64,000 nt of DNA. Source: Halomonas colorata. GTDB taxonomy: Bacteria; Pseudomonadota; Gammaproteobacteria; Pseudomonadales; Halomonadaceae. Shown piece by piece: positions 55,793-64,000 of this stretch. Every line of letters starts with the position of its first letter. Position 1 is the stretch's first letter. A program made the position numbers and the translations under genes. The notes under the pieces were generated by a model. The model searched no databases. It was not told where the DNA came from and worked only from the letters and a program-made list of their open reading frames with translations. The stretch spans positions 1 to 64,000 of the forward strand of contig NZ_JABUZA010000026.1 of assembly GCF_014897985.1 (NCBI RefSeq). The letters are read 5' to 3'.

Positions 55793-57775
55793 ATGCCGAT
55801 GAATGCACCACTGCCCGCACGGCTTCAGCCCGTCCAGCGCCAACACATTGAACATATTTTTCAGCTCGGCGACGGGTTGGATAAGCCCCATTTACCGGCC
55901 AAACAGACCATTCGCAACTCTTGGCTGCGCTGCCTAAATGAATACCAGCTAGACCCTACTCAACCGCGCCCAGCACGAGTTGTGCCGCAGCAAACGCTCA
56001 TTGAACACCGAGAGTCGGTCGACGAGCTTTTGCACGTAGCCAGAGCCGGGGTCGACCAACTGTATAGTCAAATTGCCACGTTAGGCTACGTGCTACTGCT
56101 TACTGACCATCGCGGTATTACGGTGGAATTTCGAGGCAATACCGACCAAGACCAGCAGTTACGCAAAGCTGGGCTTTATTTAGGTGCCGACTGGGATGAG
56201 CGCTTTGCAGGGACATGCGCAGTAGGCACCTGTCTTCACGACCGCCAAGCGATTATTTGTCACCGAGAGGAGCATTTCGATGCCTCCCACATTGCGCTTA
56301 CCTGTACGGCAGCTCCCATTACTGACCCTCAAGGCAATGTGATGGCCGTGCTGGATATCTCAGCCTTACACTCTCCTACCCAGCATGAAAGCCAAAACTT
56401 TAGCCTTTCATTGGTAACTCTGTACGCACGCATGATTGAGGACGCCTACTTTTTACAGCGCTACCGCGACTGTCTCATGGTGCGCTTGGATACCTCTCGG
56501 GAATTTGTGCATGTTAACGGGCGCGGTTTAATCGCCATTGAGGAGAACGGCCAGATAATTGCCGCTAATGCAGTAGGCCGTGAGCTACTTGCCAACCATC
56601 ATCAACGCTGGCCCCCCTGGTCGGCTATATCCACTACCCATCTTAGCGAATTATTTGAATGTGATATTGCCGATGTGCTCAATATTAATAGCGCTGTCGA
56701 TGACCAGCTGCGCGCGTTTCGCGCTCGGGCCGACAGTGTCATTTACTTTATTAGCCTATTAGAACCGCGCCGTCCGCGCACTGCAGAGCGCTTACAAGCG
56801 CCCACCAATTCGCTATCTGAACCTTTAGCTCATTTAGGCGGCGATGATCCCGCCATGCGTAAAGTACAAAAACTGGCCGAGCGGCTACGCAACGAAATTA
56901 GTGTTAACGTGTTGATTAGTGGAGAAACAGGTACAGGTAAAGAAATAGTCGCCCGCGCACTTCACAATAGCGGACACCGCTCAGAAGGGCCTTTTATAGC
57001 AGTAAACTGCGCCGCTATTCCTGAATCGCTAATCGAGAGTGAACTGTTTGGCTATGAACCGGGCGCCTTTACCGGCGGCCGTGTTAAAGGTATGCGTGGC
57101 CTGATACCCCAGGCCAACGGCGGCACTCTTTTTCTGGATGAGATTGGCGATATGCCGCTGTCCCTGCAAACACGACTCCTGCGTGTTTTATCCGAGCGCG
57201 AAGTAATGCCTCTAGGAGCCAGCACCCCAATCCACGTGGATATGCGGGTTATTACAGCAAGTCATCGCAACATCGAAGCGCTGATTGAGCGCGGTGAGTT
57301 TAGAGAAGACCTTTATTATCGCTTAAATGGTGCACAGCTGAGTTTACCGACCCTACGCGAACGCGCCGATAAACTTTATGTGATTCGTCGTGTATTTAAC
57401 GATTTAGTCTGCGCGCGAGCGGCAAATGAAACGCCACGCCTAAGGGCGGATGCTATTAGTGCGCTCTTAGCTTATGCCTGGCCTGGTAATATTCGGCAGC
57501 TCAAAAACGCGCTCGCCTTTGCGCTAGCCACAGCAGAAAATAACGAGATCACCGTTGAGGACTTACCCGAGCAGTGTCTTAGCCAACGTATTACCCGCCA
57601 GCCTATTCACCATGCTGAGGCTAAAAGCTCAGAGCCCAGCCAGCAGTTAGTCTCGCTGCTGCGTGATCACCACTGGAATGTAAGCGCAGTCGCCCGGATA
57701 CTGGGTATTTCGCGTCCCACGGTCTACAGACAAATGCAACGCCAAGGGATTGTGCCACCTAATTGGCGCACCTAA
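55793..57775 (+). CDS. Sigma-54-dependent activator (AcoR-like)
   Basis: An enhancer-binding protein of 660 residues. The N-terminal GAF-type sensory region (about 60-200, LLLTDHRGITVEFRGN and FAGTCAVGTCLHDR) is followed by a second, PAS-like segment (about 225-330). The AAA+ domain has Walker A GETGTGKE (about 378) and the sigma-54 contact loop GAFTGG (about 423), which differs from the canonical GAFTGA. A C-terminal Fis-type helix-turn-helix follows (NVSAVARILGISRPTVYRQM). The start at 55793 has AGGTGAG 7-8 nt upstream. An ATG at 55745 has none. It is divergent from the monooxygenase it probably controls. Confidence 0.9.
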   Translation: MPMNAPLPARLQPVQRQHIEHIFQLGDGLDKPHLPAKQTIRNSWLRCLNEYQLDPTQPRPARVVPQQTLIEHRESVDELLHVARAGVDQLYSQIATLGYVLLLTDHRGITVEFRGNTDQDQQLRKAGLYLGADWDERFAGTCAVGTCLHDRQAIICHREEHFDASHIALTCTAAPITDPQGNVMAVLDISALHSPTQHESQNFSLSLVTLYARMIEDAYFLQRYRDCLMVRLDTSREFVHVNGRGLIAIEENGQIIAANAVGRELLANHHQRWPPWSAISTTHLSELFECDIADVLNINSAVDDQLRAFRARADSVIYFISLLEPRRPRTAERLQAPTNSLSEPLAHLGGDDPAMRKVQKLAERLRNEISVNVLISGETGTGKEIVARALHNSGHRSEGPFIAVNCAAIPESLIESELFGYEPGAFTGGRVKGMRGLIPQANGGTLFLDEIGDMPLSLQTRLLRVLSEREVMPLGASTPIHVDMRVITASHRNIEALIERGEFREDLYYRLNGAQLSLPTLRERADKLYVIRRVFNDLVCARAANETPRLRADAISALLAYAWPGNIRQLKNALAFALATAENNEITVEDLPEQCLSQRITRQPIHHAEAKSSEPSQQLVSLLRDHHWNVSAVARILGISRPTVYRQMQRQGIVPPNWRT

Positions 57776-57875
57776 ATAAGAGCGGAAACAACAGTCCATT
57801 AGCCTTGACGTTTACCCTCACGTACACTTGTTTGAAATTCTGACAATGCGATTTTCGACAAGCGGAGGCTCCCCC

Positions 57876-58730
57876 ATGGCGTTTGAATCCACCTCTTCGT
57901 ACATTGCCACTGACGCACTTAAACAGGCGGTTAACGCCGCGGTAGTTCTTGAGCGTCCGCTGCTTATCAAAGGCGAGCCGGGCACCGGTAAAACCCTACT
58001 GGCGGAAGAGCTGGCCGAATCGCTAGGCACTCGGTTGATTACCTGGCATATCAAATCCAGCACCAAAGCGGCCCAAGGCCTTTATGAATACGATGCGGTT
58101 AGTCGCCTGCGCGATTCTCAACTGGGTGTTGAGGGCGTGGAAAACGTTGCCAACTACATCAAGCCCGGCAAACTATGGGAAGCCTTTACCGCCGGTGAGC
58201 GCTTGGTACTACTGATCGATGAGATCGATAAGGCCGATATCGAGTTTCCCAACGACCTGCTTCAAGAGCTTGATCGCATGGAGTTTCACGTTTATGAGAC
58301 CGGTGAAACGATTCGCGCCGAGCAGCGCCCCATCATTATCATTACGTCCAATAACGAGAAAGAGCTGCCCGATGCTTTTCTTCGCCGCTGCTTTTTCCAC
58401 TACATCGAGTTCCCTGACCGCAACACCATGCAGGCGATTGTGGATGTGCATTTTCCTGATATTGCGCCCCGGCTGGTGAGCGAAGCGTTAAACGTATTCT
58501 TTGAACTCAGAGATGCCCCTGGCCTAAAGAAAAAGCCTTCGACCTCAGAACTAGTGGATTGGCTAAAACTGCTGATGGCCGATGAAATTGCCCAGGAAGC
58601 GCTTTACAACCGCGACCCGGCCAAAGCCCTGCCGCCCATGGCCGGCGCGCTGGTTAAAAACGAGCAGGATACACAGCTGCTTGAACGCTTGGCGTTTATG
58701 TTACGCCGTCAGAAAGGCACAGGTCGTTAA
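57876..58730 (+). CDS. MoxR-family AAA+ ATPase
   Basis: A cytoplasmic chaperone-like ATPase of 284 residues. Walker A is GEPGTGKTLLAEELAE (about residue 34), Walker B is LLIDEIDKAD, and ITSNNEKELPDAFLRRCFFH contains the sensor and arginine-finger region. MoxR ATPases work with VWA proteins to activate metalloenzymes or other complexes. The partner lies 3 bp downstream. The ATG at 57876 has GGAGG 7 nt upstream. The frame is open to 57828 but without a ribosome-binding site. Confidence 0.92.
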   Translation: MAFESTSSYIATDALKQAVNAAVVLERPLLIKGEPGTGKTLLAEELAESLGTRLITWHIKSSTKAAQGLYEYDAVSRLRDSQLGVEGVENVANYIKPGKLWEAFTAGERLVLLIDEIDKADIEFPNDLLQELDRMEFHVYETGETIRAEQRPIIIITSNNEKELPDAFLRRCFFHYIEFPDRNTMQAIVDVHFPDIAPRLVSEALNVFFELRDAPGLKKKPSTSELVDWLKLLMADEIAQEALYNRDPAKALPPMAGALVKNEQDTQLLERLAFMLRRQKGTGR

Positions 58731-58733
58731 GCC

Positions 58734-59915
58734 ATGTTTATTGGTCTGTTCGAAACTTTAAAGCGTGCGGGCGTGCCTGTTTCGCTGCGTGAGTTATTGG
58801 ACCTGCACGCGGTGGTTGAACGTGGCGTGGTATTTGCCGATATGGAAGCGTTCTACCAGGTTGCCCGCACGGTAATGGTAAAAGACGAACGCCACTTTGA
58901 CCGTTTTGATCGTGCCTTTGCCGCCTGGTTTAAAGGCCTTGAAGACATGGACGCCGCCATCGAGGCACTGATTCCAGATGACTGGCTGCGCCGTGAATTC
59001 GAGAAACAGCTTTCTGAAGAAGAGAAAGCCAAGATTAAATCACTAGGTGGCCTGGAAGAGCTGATCGAAACCTTTAAAAAGCGCCTGAAAGAGCAGAAAG
59101 AGCGCCATGCAGGCGGTAATAAATGGATTGGTACCGGCGGCACCAGCCCGTTTGGCGCCTATGGCTATAATCCTGAAGGCATTCGCATTGGCCAGGAAGG
59201 CTCACGCCATCGCCGCGCAACAAAGGTATGGGATGAGCGGCGTTTTCGCGACTATGACGATTCACTGGAGCTTGGCACGCGCAATATCAAGATGGCTCTG
59301 CGCCGGCTGCGAAAGTTTGCTCGCCAGGGCGCTTTAGAAGAGTTCGACGTCGACAGCACCATCCGCGAAACGGCCCGAGATGGCGGCTTATTGAACGTCC
59401 AGATGCGCCCTGAACGCCATAACGCCGTTAAAGTGCTGCTATTTCTGGATGTAGGCGGCTCAATGGATGACCATATTCGTGTCTGCGAAGAGCTGTTTTC
59501 GGCTGCCCGCTCGGAATTCAAGCATCTTGAACACTACTACTTTCACAACTGCCTATACGAAGGCGTATGGCGGCATAATTCAAGGCGCGGCAGCGAGCGC
59601 ATCCCGACCATGGATGTGCTGCACACTTATGGCGCTGATTATCAGGTAGTCATTGTTGGCGATGCGGCCATGTCACCCTATGAGATTACTCACCGGGGCG
59701 GCAGCGTTGAGCACTTTAATGAAGAGTCCGGCGGCCTGTGGCTTAAACGCGTCTGCGAGACGTTCCCCCACTTGGCGTGGCTTAATCCTATGCCGCCCCG
59801 TGTCTGGGAGTACACATACTCCACGCAATTAATCCGTGAAATTATCACAGACCGTATGTACCCCATGACGCTGGAAGGGCTGGAAAGCGCGATGCGCGAG
59901 CTGGCCAAAAAGTAG
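58734..59915 (+). CDS. VWA-domain protein, CoxE-like partner of MoxR
   Basis: A 393-residue cytoplasmic protein. The N-terminal half is helical and charged, with a coiled-coil-like segment (EFEKQLSEEEKAKIKSLGG). A glycine-rich linker (GTGGTSPFGAYGYNPEG) follows. The VWA domain has a MIDAS-type motif DVGGSM near residue 239 (DxGxS, matching DxSxS except for Gly at the second position). It forms an operon with the MoxR ATPase. CoxE/MoxR pairs are known to help mature CO dehydrogenase and other complexes, but none is encoded nearby, so the client is unknown. Confidence 0.88.
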   Translation: MFIGLFETLKRAGVPVSLRELLDLHAVVERGVVFADMEAFYQVARTVMVKDERHFDRFDRAFAAWFKGLEDMDAAIEALIPDDWLRREFEKQLSEEEKAKIKSLGGLEELIETFKKRLKEQKERHAGGNKWIGTGGTSPFGAYGYNPEGIRIGQEGSRHRRATKVWDERRFRDYDDSLELGTRNIKMALRRLRKFARQGALEEFDVDSTIRETARDGGLLNVQMRPERHNAVKVLLFLDVGGSMDDHIRVCEELFSAARSEFKHLEHYYFHNCLYEGVWRHNSRRGSERIPTMDVLHTYGADYQVVIVGDAAMSPYEITHRGGSVEHFNEESGGLWLKRVCETFPHLAWLNPMPPRVWEYTYSTQLIREIITDRMYPMTLEGLESAMRELAKK

Positions 59916-59945
59916 CCTCGGCCAGCTCACTGGTTAAGCATGTTC

Positions 59946-60509
59946 TTAAAGCGTTGCGGGAAACTGGTTTAAACCGTTTAGAAAGTCCTGCTTGGCGCTT
60001 TCAAACGCTTTGGCATCGTGCTTGAAGCGCCGCAGAATCAACGCCTCATCCAGCGCGACCGTGGCAGCTAGCTCACCTGGATCGCTGACCGGATGACGAG
60101 CACTCAAGCCGATACGCTTGTTATCCTGCCCATCAAACCAGCGCTTGATGCCGCTCGCTTGATACATGGCTTCCTGCTCGGCACTATCAACCTCAACTCG
60201 CAGCGGAGCTTTAAGTGACAGCTCGCTGATTAGACGCTGTTTGGCGCCAGCCGACTCCAGCTCACAGGCGTGGGTAATCGTCATGCCTTCACCCGCTTCA
60301 TCCAGTACCAATAACGCTAGCGCTAACGGCTTACCGGCACCATCAACGCCCGCCACTAAACGCGCGATCTCCTGGGTAAACAGGACGTTACGCGTACCAG
60401 TAAATACCACCAGCGGCGTTAACCCTGCCTGCTGACCATATACTTCAGCGCATAACCGCGCTAAACAGGCATCTCGCTGCCCTGCGTCTTTAATCTGAAC
60501 TACCTTCAT
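59946..60509 (-). CDS. Protein of unknown function
   Basis: I do not recognise this 187-residue protein. It has no signal peptide, membrane segment or cysteine cluster. Alternating hydrophobic strands (PLALALLVLDEAGEGMTITHACE, then EAMYQASGIKRWFDG) faintly recall a GNAT-type fold, but the acetyl-CoA loop is not evident. An AGAGAG stretch precedes the ATG. It converges with the VWA gene at a 30-bp gap and is divergent from ridA. Confidence 0.72.
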   Translation of the reverse strand: MKVVQIKDAGQRDACLARLCAEVYGQQAGLTPLVVFTGTRNVLFTQEIARLVAGVDGAGKPLALALLVLDEAGEGMTITHACELESAGAKQRLISELSLKAPLRVEVDSAEQEAMYQASGIKRWFDGQDNKRIGLSARHPVSDPGELAATVALDEALILRRFKHDAKAFESAKQDFLNGLNQFPATL

Positions 60510-60620
60510 TACGCTCTCTTTAAGCTGTTGCTAACCGTATTAGCTACGTTAATGCATGTGAACTGATCGGGATACGAATAGTCACAAAATTGAGCACTTT
60601 TGTTGCCCTATGGAGGATAA

Positions 60621-61013
60621 ATGCCACAGTTTATCAACGACCCTACGCTACCCAAGCCAGATTTTCCGGGAAGTCACATGGTGATTGATGATCACTATGT
60701 GTTTATCTCAGGTCTGACCGTTGCCGACCTTTCTAACGGCCACGCTGCCAAAGGCGATATCAAGAAAGAAACGCGTCTGGTAATGCGCGAGCTTGAACGC
60801 ATGCTGAACCAAGAAGAAGGCAGCTTAGCGGATGTGGTGCGTGTTGACATCCATTTGGCTGATTTAAAAGACCTCAGCGCGATGAACACTATTTATGCCG
60901 AATTCTTCGAGCCAGGTTGCTACCCGGCCCGCACGTGCACTGAGTCGCCCTCTATCTGCGGCGATAGTCATCTTGAAATTACCTTGATGGCTAAGCGTGC
61001 CAGCCGTGGCTAA
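60621..61013 (+). CDS. RidA/YjgF-family protein
   Basis: A 130-residue trimeric enzyme family that hydrolyses reactive 2-aminoacrylate and related imines. The family core VRVDIHLADLKDLSAMNTIY and the catalytic Arg region YPARTCTES are present. The part after that arginine (PSICGDSHLEITLMA) differs from classic RidA, so this may be a RidA subgroup with other substrates. GGAGG lies 5 nt before the ATG. It ends 5 bp from the convergent cobQ stop. Confidence 0.88.
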   Translation: MPQFINDPTLPKPDFPGSHMVIDDHYVFISGLTVADLSNGHAAKGDIKKETRLVMRELERMLNQEEGSLADVVRVDIHLADLKDLSAMNTIYAEFFEPGCYPARTCTESPSICGDSHLEITLMAKRASRG

Positions 61014-61018
61014 ACATC

Positions 61019-62467
61019 TCAGGATTGAATAAGCCCTAAAATGGCATCCATATCCAAATGCGCCTCCAGCAAATCCGCCAAGCGATCCAATTCCCGCTCG
61101 CGATGAGCCAGGTAATCAACCGGTTCGGCGTGCACCAGCCCCAAGCGCTCTAAAAGCGCTTGGCAAGCTTCTGGGTGATCAAACAGACCATGCAGATACG
61201 TGCCCATTATTTGCTCGTCCTGACTGACCGCCCCTTCCATCCGACCATTTAGCTCAAATAGCGGGTTTGCTAGCGCCGCCCCATCGCTTACCCCGTTATG
61301 AATCTCATAACCGGTCACGGCAGCACCACCGACTATCAAAACGCCGCTTACGTTACGCAGCTGCTTGCCTGGCACCATTTGCGTGGTAAGCGGCAATAAA
61401 CCTAGACCCGGTACGTGCCCCGGCTCGCCTTCAAGACCGGCTGCATCGTCTACCCATTGCCCCAGCATTTGAAAGCCGCCACAGATACCCAGCAGCTTGC
61501 CGCCGTAACGAAGATGACGTTGAATCGCCGACTCCCAACCCTGGCGTTTAAGCCACGCCAAATCGCTGGCGGTACTTTTGCTGCCCGGTAAAATAATTAC
61601 ATCGGCAGGCGGAATCGGTTGGTCCGGGCCAATAAACGCTAGCGCCACCTGAGGGTGAAGGCGCAGCGGGTCAAAATCAGTATGGTTACTAATACGCGGC
61701 AAGGCTGGCACGATGATTTTTAATGGCGCTGTCTGCGCGGTTTTTTGAATTAAGCCAACGCTATCTTCGGCATCCAGCAATAACCCCTGCAGATAGGGCA
61801 AAGTGCCGAACACGGGTTTACCTGTCCGCTGGGTCAACCATTCAAGGCCTGGGTTGAGTAAGCCAATATCGCCACGAAAACGATTAACAATAAAACCCCG
61901 CGTGCGGGTCTGCTCGCTTTGACTGAGTAATTCAAGCGTGCCGACTAGCTGAGCAAATACGCCCCCTCGGTCAATATCACCGACCAGCAGTACAGGGCAA
62001 TCGGCCGCTTCAGCAAACCCCATATTGGCAATATCGCCCTTGCGTAGATTAATTTCAGCAGGACTGCCTGCCCCTTCGGCAATAATCACATCAAAGCGGC
62101 GTTCAAGCGCTTGCCAGGCCGCCATTACGCTCTCTTTGGCGGTCTGTTTGAAGGCATGATAATCCAGCGCGTCCATGTGCCCGTAGACCTTGCCGCGCAA
62201 AATAACCTGGGCGCCACGGTCGGTTTCAGGCTTGAGCAGCACAGGGTTCATATCGCTATGCGGAGCAACGCCTGCCGCTTGCGCCTGCAAAGCAGTAGAA
62301 CGGCCGATTTCCCCGCCGTCTTCGGTTACAGCACTATTTAGCGCCATATTTTGAGGTTTAAAAGGAGCAACGGAGATGCCACGACGTTTTAAAGCGCGGC
62401 ATAGCCCTGCAACCACCGTGCTTTTGCCCGCATCTGAGGTGGTGCCTTGGATCATTAAGGTGGCCAT
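61019..62467 (-). CDS. cobQ: Cobyric acid synthase
   Basis: Amidates four side chains of adenosylcobyrinate a,c-diamide in cobalamin synthesis. The N-terminal P-loop region ([21 protein letters not shown]) and the glutamine amidotransferase domain with catalytic Cys in [12 protein letters not shown] are intact, as is the QNMALNSAV segment. The ATG at 62467 gives 483 residues, the normal size. A longer frame to 62536 has no support. No other cob gene and no cobalamin riboswitch are visible, so the rest of the pathway must lie elsewhere. Confidence 0.95.
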   Translation of the reverse strand: MATLMIQGTTSDAGKSTVVAGLCRALKRRGISVAPFKPQNMALNSAVTEDGGEIGRSTALQAQAAGVAPHSDMNPVLLKPETDRGAQVILRGKVYGHMDALDYHAFKQTAKESVMAAWQALERRFDVIIAEGAGSPAEINLRKGDIANMGFAEAADCPVLLVGDIDRGGVFAQLVGTLELLSQSEQTRTRGFIVNRFRGDIGLLNPGLEWLTQRTGKPVFGTLPYLQGLLLDAEDSVGLIQKTAQTAPLKIIVPALPRISNHTDFDPLRLHPQVALAFIGPDQPIPPADVIILPGSKSTASDLAWLKRQGWESAIQRHLRYGGKLLGICGGFQMLGQWVDDAAGLEGEPGHVPGLGLLPLTTQMVPGKQLRNVSGVLIVGGAAVTGYEIHNGVSDGAALANPLFELNGRMEGAVSQDEQIMGTYLHGLFDHPEACQALLERLGLVHAEPVDYLAHRERELDRLADLLEAHLDMDAILGLIQS

Positions 62468-62696
62468 GCGCCCTGCTCCGTGCATTCGTAAACTCAAAGA
62501 AGACGGAACTTTAGCGAGCGCCATGCAAGGATGCAATGCACATGCATGAAGAAGCAGGCCGGGCTAGGTCATAAACCTTTGGCAACCACTTGCCATTCTT
62601 GCCGCTACCGACAGCGAGATGAACGATTAAAATGCTGTTGTGATAACAGCGCCTTGACAGCAAGGTATTGATGACAATGTCTATATAACCATATCT

Positions 62697-63998
62697 TTAT
62701 AATGCAGAGTCTTCCTGGGTTGTTATAGAGTCCACGTGTTTAACGCGAAAGCAGAGATGGAAATTGCTCAATAGCGCGGGCATTGGCTCATCCTCCTTCA
62801 GTCTGTCCGGCGGATCTAGGCTGAACCGATGATTTTTAATCAGGGCAGCCAATACAGCACTGGTCACCAGCAGCACTATATGTCTTCCAGGGCAAATACC
62901 AGGACCTCCGCTAAAGGGTAACAGTGGCCAGTGTTTAAACTGCTCTGGGTCTAGCCAAATATCGGGCGCAAAGCGGTTAGCCATTTCCAACTGGCGATCG
63001 TCCCGATGAAAATACGGTGCATGAATAAGCAGCGTAGTATTCGTCGGCATTTCACCTTGTGACCAGCATGTCCGCTCGGTTGTTTCGCGCAAGATAAGAG
63101 GCGTTGTTGGCCAGAGCCGCAAGGCTTCCAGCACACAGGCTTTTAAGACGGGGTTATCGGATTGAGGCTGCGATTTTTGATTAGCCTCCGCCTGGGCCCG
63201 CTCCGCTTGGGCTGGATGAGCACAAATTAACGCCAGCGCTCGAAACGTCGCCATGCCGGCAGGCTCAAAAGCAAACAGCCACTGGGGCATCTGATCCAAC
63301 GGCTTCGCCTGGCCTTGAGGCGCGTAACCCGATAGTTTCGCCGCCAAGCTATTGGGTTCAGCTTGCTCTACATAATGCGCTAAACGGTCATGAAATTTTT
63401 GCCGTAGACGTTTACGCTTGGGGCGCATAAAACCCCAGTTAGCTGCCTTACGCAGTTGAATCAGTTCCTGGGTGAGCGGGTAATCATCCCGGGCAGCGTC
63501 ACCGAGCACCACGCGGCGTACGATACGATTCCAGGCATCAAAAAATAATGGCCAATCCAACTGATGATTATGGTGGTAAACGGTCTTTAGGAGCGCGTCC
63601 ACCTCCTCCTCAGCCACCTGGGTAAAATGCGCAGAAAAGCGGTGCATCGGGCAGCCGCTTTGTAATACGTCATCATTTAGACGTCGCCGCTCTTTGCGGG
63701 CCTTTCCGTGCGAGATCAACGCCATATCCGGTTCAAAGTGGGAAAGCGCGCTCTGTTTTGCAGTTTCTGCCGTTGCGAACGGTTCGGGCGTTTCCTCCAT
63801 CACCCGATTGGCATCGTCTGGGTCTAATACCAGTGCCATGGGTTTGAAAGGTGTTTTAAAAAGTAGCGGGCCTTTGCCATATTTATTGCTGAACGCCTGC
63901 ACCTGTTTTACGGAGCGTTTATCCAGCGCCCAACGCTCAGCAAAATGGACAACGCCTGGACGGCGAACGATCACTCCCTTAGCAATATTAGGGGCCAT
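62697..63998 (-). CDS. Cytochrome P450 (possibly cut by the window edge)
   Basis: A haem-thiolate monooxygenase-like protein with 433 residues in view. The K-helix ExxR is EALR (VLEALRLWP). The haem-ligand Cys lies in FSGGPGICPGRH, where the usual basic residue two before Cys is Gly. The I-helix reads PAGMATFRAL, giving AGxAT where AGx(D/E)T is usual, so the acid of the acid-alcohol pair is missing. There is no signal peptide. The first ATG is 2 bp from the window end, so the true start may lie outside. No ferredoxin or reductase gene is adjacent in the window. Confidence 0.88.
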   Translation of the reverse strand: MAPNIAKGVIVRRPGVVHFAERWALDKRSVKQVQAFSNKYGKGPLLFKTPFKPMALVLDPDDANRVMEETPEPFATAETAKQSALSHFEPDMALISHGKARKERRRLNDDVLQSGCPMHRFSAHFTQVAEEEVDALLKTVYHHNHQLDWPLFFDAWNRIVRRVVLGDAARDDYPLTQELIQLRKAANWGFMRPKRKRLRQKFHDRLAHYVEQAEPNSLAAKLSGYAPQGQAKPLDQMPQWLFAFEPAGMATFRALALICAHPAQAERAQAEANQKSQPQSDNPVLKACVLEALRLWPTTPLILRETTERTCWSQGEMPTNTTLLIHAPYFHRDDRQLEMANRFAPDIWLDPEQFKHWPLLPFSGGPGICPGRHIVLLVTSAVLAALIKNHRFSLDPPDRLKEDEPMPALLSNFHLCFRVKHVDSITTQEDSAL

Positions 63999-64000
63999 TA

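Noticed and set aside
62468..62696. Possible cobalamin riboswitch upstream of cobQ
   Set aside because: I saw no B12-box-like sequence or extended leader fold in the gap between cobQ and the P450 gene.

Overview
The window is a stretch of ordinary chromosome from a gammaproteobacterium. The best fit is Halomonas or a close relative in the Halomonadaceae (order Oceanospirillales). Reasons: a complete Na+-translocating NADH:quinone reductase (nqr) operon with nqrM; a DUF3141 protein resembling PHA synthases; and gene order recalling Pseudomonas in several blocks (sthA-nqr-gap-mfd, topA next to a DUF6586-like gene, proA-nadD-rsfS-rlmH-mrdA-rodA-mltB-rlpA-dacA-ybeD-lipB, mpl-ubiX). Base composition looks moderate by eye. 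I saw no rRNA, tRNA, transposase, integrase, phage gene or CRISPR array. Taxonomy and synteny statements come from recall, not from a search.

Layout. 0.1-10 kb (minus strand): sthA, nqrM, nqrFEDCBA and a long-form GAPDH, all handling NAD(P)H, then divergent mfd. 13.8-16.1 kb: a peptidoglycan-anchoring group made of a LysM L,D-transpeptidase, a convergent Lpp/OprI-type lipoprotein and a second L,D-transpeptidase. 16.3-20 kb: two small proteins of unknown function and topA. 20.3-24.2 kb: a DUF3141 protein with a PHA-synthase-like Cys-Asp-His triad and a basic histone-H1-like tail, divergent from a LysR regulator. 24.4-36 kb: lipA facing the long minus-strand cluster for lipoylation, rod-shape cell-wall synthesis, ribosome maturation, NAD synthesis and proline synthesis. 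36.2-39.4 kb: two coupled membrane proteins with degenerate GGDEF-like regions, then a DedA-PAP2 fusion. 39.4-42.7 kb: a LysE-type exporter, ubiX, mpl and a membrane-anchored glutaredoxin. 42.7-52.4 kb: a periplasmic protein of unknown function, a complete peptide ABC transporter, a LysR regulator, PepQ and YjjV. 52.5-57.8 kb: ompW behind a possible leader-peptide/terminator unit, then a flavin monooxygenase divergent from its probable sigma-54 activator. 57.9-64 kb: a MoxR/VWA pair, an unknown protein, RidA, CobQ and an unusual cytochrome P450 at the right edge.

How the genes work together. The left block links central redox metabolism: GAPDH makes reduced cofactor, SthA balances NADH and NADPH, and Nqr oxidises NADH while exporting Na+, as suits a halophile. 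The middle holds much of the elongasome (MrdA, RodA) with its trimming enzymes (DacA, MltB, RlpA), together with peptidoglycan recycling (Mpl) and outer-membrane tethering (Lpp, L,D-transpeptidases). The 43.5-51.6 kb block reads as peptide import plus cytoplasmic cleavage of Xaa-Pro dipeptides.

The least ordinary signals are: (i) a promoter, 34-codon ORF and UUCG-loop terminator in front of ompW, with the ORF stop codon at the hairpin base; (ii) two palindromes 22 bp apart plus a GG-N10-GC site between the monooxygenase and its activator; (iii) recurring 13-19 bp tandem duplications confined to intergenic DNA; (iv) the DUF3141 protein with its H1-like tail; (v) the paired degenerate GGDEF-like membrane proteins; and (vi) a P450 that departs from consensus in both the I-helix and the haem loop.
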